Shown here: one piece after another, positions 55,866-64,000 of the stretch
Position numbering within the stretch: the first letter of the stretch is position 1
Layout: each line of letters opens with the position of its first letter
DNA from: Azospirillum endophyticum
GTDB lineage: Bacteria; Pseudomonadota; Alphaproteobacteria; Azospirillales; Azospirillaceae
NCBI RefSeq assembly: GCF_016595245.1
Contig: NZ_JAENHM010000084.1
Location: forward strand, 124,001-188,000
DNA: 64,000 bases
Direction of reading: 5' to 3'
Made by a program: the position numbers and the translations under genes
The notes under the pieces: model-generated
What the model saw: the letters and a program-made list of their open reading frames with translations, nothing else
What the model was told of the DNA's origin: nothing
Database searches by the model: none

Positions 55866-57581
55866 ATGTCCGTTCCCGCATATCCGCACCCGCATTTCCT
55901 AAGCCGTGAGCGCACGGTGGTCGGCATCGGCTTCAACCGGTGGTTGGTGCCGCCGGCGGCGCTGGCGATCCATCTCTGCATCGGCATGGCCTACGGCTTC
56001 TCGGTGTTCTGGCTGCCGCTGTCGCGCGCCGTCGGCATCACCGAACCGCTCGCCTGCCCGGCCGACATGGGCTTCGTCCAGTCCCTATTCGCCACCGGCT
56101 GCGACTGGCAGATCAGCATGCTCGGCTGGATGTACACGCTGTTCTTCGTGCTGCTGGGCTCGTCGGCCGCCATCTGGGGCGGCTGGCTGGAGCATGCCGG
56201 CCCGCGCAAGGCCGGTCTGGTTTCCGCCGCCTGCTGGTGCGGCGGGCTGGTGGTCTCGGCCGCCGGCGTCTACCTCCACCAGATCTGGATGCTGTGGCTG
56301 GGATCGGGCGTGATCGGCGGCATCGGGCTCGGGCTGGGCTACATCTCGCCGGTGTCGACCCTGATCAAATGGTTCCCCGACCGCCGCGGCATGGCGACCG
56401 GCATGGCGATCATGGGGTTCGGCGGCGGCGCCATGATCGGCGCGCCGCTGGCCGACCTGCTGATGAGGAGGTTCGCCTCGCCGACCTCGGTCGGCGTCTG
56501 GGAGACCTTCCTGGCGATGGCCGCCATCTATTTCGTCTTCATGGTGGCGGGCGCGCTGAGCTACCGCGTTCCGCGCGAAGGCTGGAAGCCGGCCGGCTGG
56601 ACCGCGCCGGCCGCCGCAGCCAACCGCATGGTCACCCACCGCCACGTCCATCTCGACGTCGCCTGGAAGACGCCGCAGTTCTGGCTGATCTGGGGCGCCC
56701 TGTGCTTGAACGTGTCGGCCGGCATCGGCGTCATCGGCATGGCCTCTCCCATGTTGCAGGAGATGTTCGGCGGCCAGCTGATCGGCGTCGCCGCCGGCTT
56801 TTCCGAGCTGACCGCGGCACAGAAGGGCCAGATCGCGGCCATCGCCGCCGGCTTCACCGGGCTGCTCAGCCTGTGCAACATCGGCGGCCGCTTCGCCTGG
56901 GCCTCCTTCTCCGACCGCATCGGCCGCAAGATGACCTATGCGGTCTTCTTCGTCCTCGGCTTCGCCCTCTATGCCGCGGCGCCCTGGGCGGCCCATTCGG
57001 GCAGCGTGGCGCTGTTCGTGCTGTTCTTCTGCATCATCCTGTCGATGTACGGCGGCGGCTTCTCCACCGTTCCCGCCTATCTCGCCGACATGTTCGGCAC
57101 CCACATGGTCGGCGCCATCCATGGCCGGCTGCTGACCGCCTGGGCGACCGCCGGCGTGCTGGGGCCGGTGTTGGTCAACTACCTGCGCGAATACCAGATC
57201 GCCGCCGGCATTCCCCGCTCCGCCGCCTACGACCAGACCATGTACATCCTGGCCGGCCTCCTGGTCGCCGGCTTCCTGTGCAACCTGCTGGTCCGCCCGG
57301 TCGCCGAACGCCACCACATGTCCGACGAGGAGGTCGCGCGCAAGCAGGGAACCAGCGCCGCCGCCGTCGCCCGCCGCGAAAGCGAGGTCCATGCCGATTT
57401 CGAGGACTTCGTCGAAGAGGGCAAGGACGGTGCCATGCCGCTGCCGCAGGCGGCCGGGAAGGTCGCCTCGCTGCGGACGACCCCGCCCGCCCTGGTGGCC
57501 TTCGCCTGGGCCGCGGTCGGCATCCCGCTGGCCTGGGGGGTATGGATCACCCTGCAGAAGGCGGTGGCACTGTTCCACTGA
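55866..57581 (+). CDS. OFA-family MFS transporter (oxalate/formate antiporter-like)
   Basis: The 571-residue inner-membrane protein has twelve predicted helices and MFS loop motifs (DRRGMATGMAIMGFGGGAMIGAPLAD region; RFAWASFSDRIGRK). The OFA group moves oxalate, formate or other small carboxylates. It is longer than OxlT (about 418 residues), with an insert of about 30 residues after helix 2 and a C-terminal tail carrying one more hydrophobic segment (about 545-565). GGAGG lies just before ATG 55866. Sigma-54 control and the two-component pair directly downstream suggest that the substrate itself induces it. Confidence 0.85.
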   Translation: MSVPAYPHPHFLSRERTVVGIGFNRWLVPPAALAIHLCIGMAYGFSVFWLPLSRAVGITEPLACPADMGFVQSLFATGCDWQISMLGWMYTLFFVLLGSSAAIWGGWLEHAGPRKAGLVSAACWCGGLVVSAAGVYLHQIWMLWLGSGVIGGIGLGLGYISPVSTLIKWFPDRRGMATGMAIMGFGGGAMIGAPLADLLMRRFASPTSVGVWETFLAMAAIYFVFMVAGALSYRVPREGWKPAGWTAPAAAANRMVTHRHVHLDVAWKTPQFWLIWGALCLNVSAGIGVIGMASPMLQEMFGGQLIGVAAGFSELTAAQKGQIAAIAAGFTGLLSLCNIGGRFAWASFSDRIGRKMTYAVFFVLGFALYAAAPWAAHSGSVALFVLFFCIILSMYGGGFSTVPAYLADMFGTHMVGAIHGRLLTAWATAGVLGPVLVNYLREYQIAAGIPRSAAYDQTMYILAGLLVAGFLCNLLVRPVAERHHMSDEEVARKQGTSAAAVARRESEVHADFEDFVEEGKDGAMPLPQAAGKVASLRTTPPALVAFAWAAVGIPLAWGVWITLQKAVALFH

Positions 57582-57640
57582 CGGCTTCGCGTCGTCGGAG
57601 CGATCCGGCGACGCGACTGTTGCCGCGCGGCGGCGATCGA

Positions 57641-57682
57641 CCCATGATCGTGGGGCCATGTTCGTGCGTCCACGATCATGGG
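57641..57682. repeat. 13-bp inverted repeat between transporter and regulator genes
   Basis: CCCATGATCGTGG (57641-57653) is a perfect inverted copy of CCACGATCATGGG (57670-57682) with a 16-base spacer. No T-run follows on either strand, so it is more likely an operator or an mRNA hairpin than an intrinsic terminator. Confidence 0.6.
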
Positions 57683-57752
57683 CGCGCGGCACCGGACACC
57701 GGGTTCGGACCGGATCGCGGCAGCCCCCGGCCGGAACGGAAGACAGCTCTCC

Positions 57753-59201
57753 ATGACCAACGCCCCGTCCCGTTCCACCCAGGACCCCGCGTCCGAACCG
57801 CCCGAACCGATCGCGGCGGACGGCGTGACCGAACGGGAACCGGGCCAGTCCTTCAGCCCCTGGATGGCGGAGGCGACCGTGCTGGTCGTCGACGACGAGC
57901 CGGGAATGCGCAATTTCCTGGTCCGCGCGCTGGCGCCGCGCTGCAAGCGGGTGGCCGAGGCGGAGGACACCGCGGCGGCGTCCCGGATGCTGGACGGCAG
58001 CCATTTCGACCTGATCGTCCTCGACAACATCATGGCCGGCCGTTCCGGTATCGACTGGCTTCAGCATCTCCGCAACACCGGCTTCTTCGGCGAGGTGATC
58101 CTGATCACCGCCTTCGCCGATCTCGATACCGCGATCCGGGCCTTGCGGGCCGGTGCCTCCGATTTCGTGCTGAAGCCGTTCCGGTCCAACCAGATCCTCA
58201 ACGCCGTCGGCCGCGCGCTCGACCGCGCCCGGCTCCAGCGCGAGAACTTCGTCCTCAAGCGCCAGCTCACCGGGCATGCCAGTCTCCGGCAGGAGCCAGG
58301 GACGCTGGTCGGAACCTCCACCGGCATCCGCCAGGCCCGGGCGATCATCGACCGGGTGGCCCCCCTGCCGACGACGGTGCTGATCACCGGCGAATCCGGC
58401 ACCGGCAAGGAGGTGACGGCGCGGGCACTCCACACCCGCTCGCCGCGGGCCGACAAGCCCTTCGTCCCGGTCAACTGCGCCGCGATCCCGCCGGAGATCA
58501 TCGAAAGCGAGCTGTTCGGCCACCTGAAGGGCGCCTTCACCGGCGCCGCCTCCTCGCGGGAGGGGCTGTTCTTCTACGCCCAGGGCGGCACCCTGTTCCT
58601 GGACGAGATCGGCGAATTGGCGCCCGCCATGCAGTCGAAGCTGCTGCGTGTCATCGAGGACAAGCGGGTGCGCCCGGTGGGATCGGAACGCGAGGCGGCC
58701 GTGGACGTGCGGCTGATCGCCGCCACCAACGCCGACCTCGCCGCCGCCGTCGCGGCCGGCCGCTTCCGCCAGGATCTCTATTACCGGCTGAACGTGATGA
58801 GCATCCATCTGCCGCCGCTGCGCGACCGGGCGGAGGATGTCGAACCGCTGGCCCGGCTGTTCATGGCCGACATCTCGGCCGGGCTCGGCGTCGCGCCGCT
58901 CGATCTCACCCCGGGCGTGCTGGCCGACCTCCAGGCCTACGACTGGCCCGGCAACGCCCGCGAGCTGCGCAACGTCATCGAGCGCTCGCTGATCCTCGGC
59001 ACCTTCCCCAGCGACGTGGTGACCGGCCGGGCGGACCCGCTGACGGCCCCGGATTCGGCACCGGCTTCGCTCGAAGCGGTGGAGAAGAGCCACATCCTGG
59101 CCGTGCTGGAGGCCGCCGCCGGCAACCGGGCGGAGGCGGCGCGGCGTCTCGGCGTCTCGCGCAAGACGCTGGACCGCAAATGCGCGGCCTGGAACGTCTG
59201 A
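57753..59201 (+). CDS. NtrC-family sigma-54-dependent response regulator
   Basis: The 482-residue protein has a receiver domain (about 42-155) with phospho-acceptor Asp91 in LIVLDNIMAG, an AAA+ domain with Walker A GESGTGKE and the sigma-54 contact loop GAFTGA at 260-265, and a Fis-type helix-turn-helix (about 445-480, NRAEAARRLGVSRKTLDRK). It should open sigma-54 promoters after phosphorylation. The only clear sigma-54 promoter nearby is that of the transporter gene just upstream. ATG 57753 begins a 40-residue polar lead. The kinase gene follows after 5 bp. Confidence 0.92.
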   Translation: MTNAPSRSTQDPASEPPEPIAADGVTEREPGQSFSPWMAEATVLVVDDEPGMRNFLVRALAPRCKRVAEAEDTAAASRMLDGSHFDLIVLDNIMAGRSGIDWLQHLRNTGFFGEVILITAFADLDTAIRALRAGASDFVLKPFRSNQILNAVGRALDRARLQRENFVLKRQLTGHASLRQEPGTLVGTSTGIRQARAIIDRVAPLPTTVLITGESGTGKEVTARALHTRSPRADKPFVPVNCAAIPPEIIESELFGHLKGAFTGAASSREGLFFYAQGGTLFLDEIGELAPAMQSKLLRVIEDKRVRPVGSEREAAVDVRLIAATNADLAAAVAAGRFRQDLYYRLNVMSIHLPPLRDRAEDVEPLARLFMADISAGLGVAPLDLTPGVLADLQAYDWPGNARELRNVIERSLILGTFPSDVVTGRADPLTAPDSAPASLEAVEKSHILAVLEAAAGNRAEAARRLGVSRKTLDRKCAAWNV

Positions 59202-59206
59202 CCGGC

Positions 59207-61210
<2,004 letters not shown>

Positions 61211-61337
61211 AAGGCGGGCTTCGTGCCGAGCGGTTGCGGGGTCGGCCGGACCGGCAAGATCGTGGCGCCGGAGCCGTAGATCGGATCGCGTAAAATCGGA
61301 ATCGATTTGAAGCGTGAAGCCGATCGTCAATCAAAGC

Positions 61338-61379
61338 CTACAGCATCGTGCGTTTCAAATTAAACGCACGATGCTGTAG
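61338..61379. repeat. Perfect 18-bp palindromic hairpin
   Basis: CTACAGCATCGTGCGTTT (61338-61355) and AAACGCACGATGCTGTAG (61362-61379) form a perfect 18-bp stem with the loop CAAATT. It follows an A+T-richer stretch (61280-61335). It looks like a dispersed palindromic unit and may also end transcription of the kinase gene. The etfA remnant begins directly at its right edge. Confidence 0.7.
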
Positions 61380-61528
61380 ATCGCCGACGGCATCTCGGGC
61401 GCCATCCGGCCGGCATGAAGGATGAGAAAGTGCCGATCTTCCAGGTCGCCGATTACGACCTCGCCGCCGACCTGCTGAAGGCCGTACCGGGGTGCGGCAG
61501 GCACTGTGATCACAGCACGGCCGCTTGA
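61380..61528 (+). pseudogene. Remnant of electron transfer flavoprotein alpha subunit (etfA/fixB 3' end)
   Basis: Two short frames give the family's C-terminal residues. IADGISGAIRPA (61380 onward) ends in a stop, and a second frame from 61415 reads MKDEKVPIFQVADYDLAADL, close to the usual EtfA ending APIFQVADYGLVADLFKAVP. The piece between them that would hold the FAD contacts is deleted. No etfB is nearby. The remnant lies between the hairpin and the convergent thiolase gene. Confidence 0.65.
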
Positions 61529-61547
61529 TGCCAAGGGTGGCCGGATG

Positions 61548-62717
61548 TCAGCGGATGCGCTCCAGCACGCTGGCATAGTTGGCGACCGCCGTGCCGCCCA
61601 TGTTGAAGACGCCGCCCAATGCCGCGTCCCGCACCTGGATCGGCGCTGGCATCTCGCCGCACAGCTGCATGGCCGACAGCACATGCATCGACACCCCGGT
61701 CGCGCCGATGGGGTGGCCTTTCGCCTTCAGACCGCCCGACGCGTTCACCGGCAGCCGGCCGCCGATCTCAGTCCAACCCTCCTCGATCGCCTGGACGCCG
61801 CGGCCCTCCGGCGTCAGGCCCATCGCCTCGTACTCCATCAGCTCGGCGATGGTGAAGCAATCGTGCGTCTCGACGAAGGACAGGTCGGACAGGCCGATGC
61901 CGGCAGCTGACAGCGCCGCGTTCCAGGCCCGTGCGCAGCCTTCCATCTTCAGGATGTCGCGCCTGGCCAGCGGCAGAAAATCCTGCACATGGGCGGTGCC
62001 GCGGAACAGCACCGCACGCCGCAGGCGCAGCGCCGTCTCGACGTCGGCCAGCACCAGGGCGGCGGCACCGTCGGACACCAGCGAACAGTCGGTCCGCTTC
62101 AGCGGTCCGGCGACGACGGGGTTCTTCTCGCTCTCCCGCCGGCAGAACTCGTAACCCAAATCCTTGCGCATCTGCGCCAGCGGGTTGCTGGCGCCGTTGC
62201 GGTGGTTCTTGGCGGCGATCCGGGCCAGCGCGTCCGACTGGTCGCCGTATTTCTGGAAATAGGCTCCGGCGATCTGGCCGAAGACGCCGGCGAAGCCCGC
62301 CTCGATCCCGCCTTCCTCCCGAAGATAGGACGCCCGCAACAGGTTTCGCCCGACATCGGGGGCTGGGACGCCGGTCATATGCTCGGCCCCCACCACCAGC
62401 ACGATGCGCGCCTTGCCGGCCTCGATCGCGCGGATGCCCTGGTGGATGGCGGCGGAGCCGGTGGCGCAGGCATTCTCCACCCGCGTCGCCGGGGTGAAGC
62501 GGAACGCGTCGTCGGCCTGCAGCACCAGGGACGCGGTGAAATCCTGCTCCGAGAACCCGGCGTTGAAATGGCCGAGGACGATCTCGTCCACCTCGGCCGC
62601 CCCGATGCCGGCATGTTCGAGCGCTCCGCGCGCCACCGTCACGATCAGGCTTTCCAGGCTTTCGGTCTCGTGTCGGGCGAAGGGCGTGTGCGCCCAACCG
62701 ACGATGGCGGTTGCCAT
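61548..62717 (-). CDS. Thiolase-family acyltransferase
   Basis: The 389-residue protein has the nucleophilic Cys84 in VENACATGSAA, the His in GGLKAKGHPIGATG (about 337) and a C-terminal GGVFNMGGTAVANYA region. The usual second catalytic Cys of degradative thiolases (in a CxGGG motif) is replaced by NMGG, as in SCP-x-like thiolases. It may act in fatty- or aromatic-acid breakdown or as a condensing enzyme. GGAGAGG precedes ATG 62717. It lies 19 bp after the acyl-CoA synthetase stop, in one operon with it. Confidence 0.87.
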   Translation of the reverse strand: MATAIVGWAHTPFARHETESLESLIVTVARGALEHAGIGAAEVDEIVLGHFNAGFSEQDFTASLVLQADDAFRFTPATRVENACATGSAAIHQGIRAIEAGKARIVLVVGAEHMTGVPAPDVGRNLLRASYLREEGGIEAGFAGVFGQIAGAYFQKYGDQSDALARIAAKNHRNGASNPLAQMRKDLGYEFCRRESEKNPVVAGPLKRTDCSLVSDGAAALVLADVETALRLRRAVLFRGTAHVQDFLPLARRDILKMEGCARAWNAALSAAGIGLSDLSFVETHDCFTIAELMEYEAMGLTPEGRGVQAIEEGWTEIGGRLPVNASGGLKAKGHPIGATGVSMHVLSAMQLCGEMPAPIQVRDAALGGVFNMGGTAVANYASVLERIR

Positions 62718-62736
62718 GGGCCTCTCCATTGCTGTC

Positions 62737-64000
62737 CTACGCACCGGCAACCAGACGCTCGCGCAGTTCGCGCTTCAGCACCTTGCCATAGTTGTTCTTG
62801 GGCAGCCCGTCGACGAACAGGTAGCGCTTGGGCCGCTTGAAGCGGGCGATGTTGGCGTTGCAGTGATCGTCGAGGCTAGCGGGGGAAGTGTCGCGGCCGG
62901 CTTCGGCGACGATGAAGGCGACGACGATCTCGCCCCATTCCGGGTCGGGCTGGCCGGTGACGCAGACCTCGGCGACGTCCGGGTGGCGCAGCAGGACCTC
63001 CTCCACCTCACGCGGGTAGACGTTGGTGCCGCCGCTGATGATCACGTCCTTCGACCGGTCGCGCAGCGTCAGGTAGCCGCGGGCATCGAAGGAGCCCATG
63101 TCCCCGGTGAACAGCCAGCCGCCGCGCAGCACGTCGGCCGTCGCCCCGGCATTGTTCCAATAGCCCGCCATCACCACGTCGCCGCGGCAGACGATCTCCC
63201 CCACCTCGCCCTGAGGCAACGGCCGGCCGCCGGCATCCACCACCGCCACCTCGACCCCGCTGCGGGCGAAGCCGACCGAGCCCAGCACCGCCTCGTCGTC
63301 GGCATGATCGCGCCGGCGCAGGCAGGTGATGGTCATCGGCGCCTCGCCCTGGCCGTAGATCTGGACGAAGACCGGCCCGAAGGCGGCGAGCGACCGGCGC
63401 AGCTCCTCGACATACATCGGGCCGCCGCCATAGACGACGCTGCGCAGGTTGGCCGGCCGGCGGCCGGTGCGCTCGGCCTCCAGCCGCAGCCTCTGGACCA
63501 TGGTCGGAGCCAGGAAGGCGCCGCAACCAGGATGATGGTCGCAGAGGTCGAGGAATTCCGCCGGCTCGAAAGCGGACGATGCCGGAACCACCTGGCGGGC
63601 GCCACGGCCGACATAGGCCGCCATGTAGAGGCCGGAACCGTGCGACATCGGCGCCGCGTGCAGCAGGCTGCACTCCTCGTCCACCGTCTCGACGTCAGCG
63701 AGATGGGCGATGGTCATGGCCAGCAGGTTGCGGTGGGACAGCATCGCCCCCTTTGACCGCCCGGTGGTGCCGCTGGTGTAGAACAGCCAGCCCAACGCCT
63801 GCGGGTCGGGATCGATCGGGCCAGTCCACTCATCTCCCGCCGCCAGCGCGGCGTAATCGGCCCCGCCGATAACGATGCGGCGGCAGGATGCCGCCGGCGA
63901 GCCGACCAGCGTCTCCTCCAGCCCGCTGGCAAGCTTGGGCGAGACGAAGACGGTGGAGGCACCGGAATCCTCCAGGATCTGGACAAGTTCCCGGGCATGC
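62737..64000 (-). CDS. AMP-binding acyl-CoA synthetase (5' end off window)
   Basis: About 421 residues are visible; the start is beyond the right edge. The P-loop FYTSGTTGRSKGA, the IYGQGEAPMTITCL segment, the core GWLFTGDMGSFDARGYLTLRDR, the hinge DRSKDVIISGGTNVYPREVE and the C-terminal catalytic Lys in NNYGKVLKRELRE are all present. It should activate a carboxylic acid to its CoA ester with ATP. It precedes the thiolase in the same operon, so the product may be a thiolase substrate. The acid is not identifiable. Confidence 0.9.
   Translation of the reverse strand, partial: HARELVQILEDSGASTVFVSPKLASGLEETLVGSPAASCRRIVIGGADYAALAAGDEWTGPIDPDPQALGWLFYTSGTTGRSKGAMLSHRNLLAMTIAHLADVETVDEECSLLHAAPMSHGSGLYMAAYVGRGARQVVPASSAFEPAEFLDLCDHHPGCGAFLAPTMVQRLRLEAERTGRRPANLRSVVYGGGPMYVEELRRSLAAFGPVFVQIYGQGEAPMTITCLRRRDHADDEAVLGSVGFARSGVEVAVVDAGGRPLPQGEVGEIVCRGDVVMAGYWNNAGATADVLRGGWLFTGDMGSFDARGYLTLRDRSKDVIISGGTNVYPREVEEVLLRHPDVAEVCVTGQPDPEWGEIVVAFIVAEAGRDTSPASLDDHCNANIARFKRPKRYLFVDGLPKNNYGKVLKRELRERLVAGA

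Noticed and set aside
57641..57682. Inverted repeat as a rho-independent terminator of the transporter gene
   Set aside because: The spacer is long and no T-run follows on either strand.

Overview
The window is a high-GC (roughly two thirds G+C) chromosomal or large-replicon segment of an alphaproteobacterium. Azospirillaceae/Rhodospirillales is my best guess, inferred from codon use, the many ABC importers, the cobalamin-riboswitch class I ribonucleotide reductase and the dispersed palindromic repeats. No rRNA, tRNA, CRISPR array or phage structural module was seen.

Layout. 1-4.65 kb: the 3'-truncated end of a quinone-oxidoreductase-like gene, a divergent LysR regulator, then a MarR regulator with two near-identical operator-like sites, a low-specificity threonine aldolase and a ketopantoate-reductase-like gene. 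4.65-8.61 kb: an A+T-richer accessory patch with a 780-bp gene-free stretch, a 2-hydroxyacid dehydrogenase, a frameshifted gene cut by an IS6-like remnant, and a complete IS701/IS4-like DDE insertion sequence that truncates the IS6 transposase. 8.65-19.15 kb (minus strand): a six-gene locus made of a NarL-type response regulator, a sensor kinase, a 361-residue double-glycine-leader repeat protein, and a three-part export machine of the NHLM class (HlyD-like adaptor, C39 peptidase-ABC transporter, second ABC transporter). This is the strongest candidate for an undescribed system. 19.3-24.1 kb: a VAO-type FAD oxidoreductase, an OmpR regulator, and a histidine kinase fused to a periplasmic solute-binding domain. 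24.15-26.96 kb (minus): a NitT/TauT-type ABC importer.

27.1-33.6 kb: a cobalamin riboswitch ahead of nrdA and nrdB, followed by a BtuFCD/FecBCD-like importer. 33.6-35.4 kb: a PAP2 phosphatase and a LacI regulator. 35.6-42.6 kb: a carbohydrate ABC importer plus a GH31 glycosidase, with a LacI-type operator upstream and a strong terminator at the end. 42.8-46.2 kb: a FIST-GGDEF diguanylate cyclase and a B12-binding radical SAM protein. 46.2-55.1 kb: a sugar importer, aldo/keto reductase, FucU mutarotase and FAH-family enzyme on the minus strand, with a divergent DapA-family aldolase/dehydratase and a GntR/FCD regulator; together these suggest non-phosphorylative catabolism of an L-fucose-like sugar. 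55.1-55.7 kb: a DNA-binding antitoxin-like gene next to what looks like a decayed partner. 55.7-61.2 kb: an OFA-family transporter behind a sigma-54 promoter with two palindromic activator sites, followed by its probable NtrC-type regulator and sensor kinase. 61.2-64 kb: a palindromic repeat, an electron-transfer-flavoprotein alpha remnant, a thiolase and the start of an acyl-CoA synthetase that runs off the right edge.
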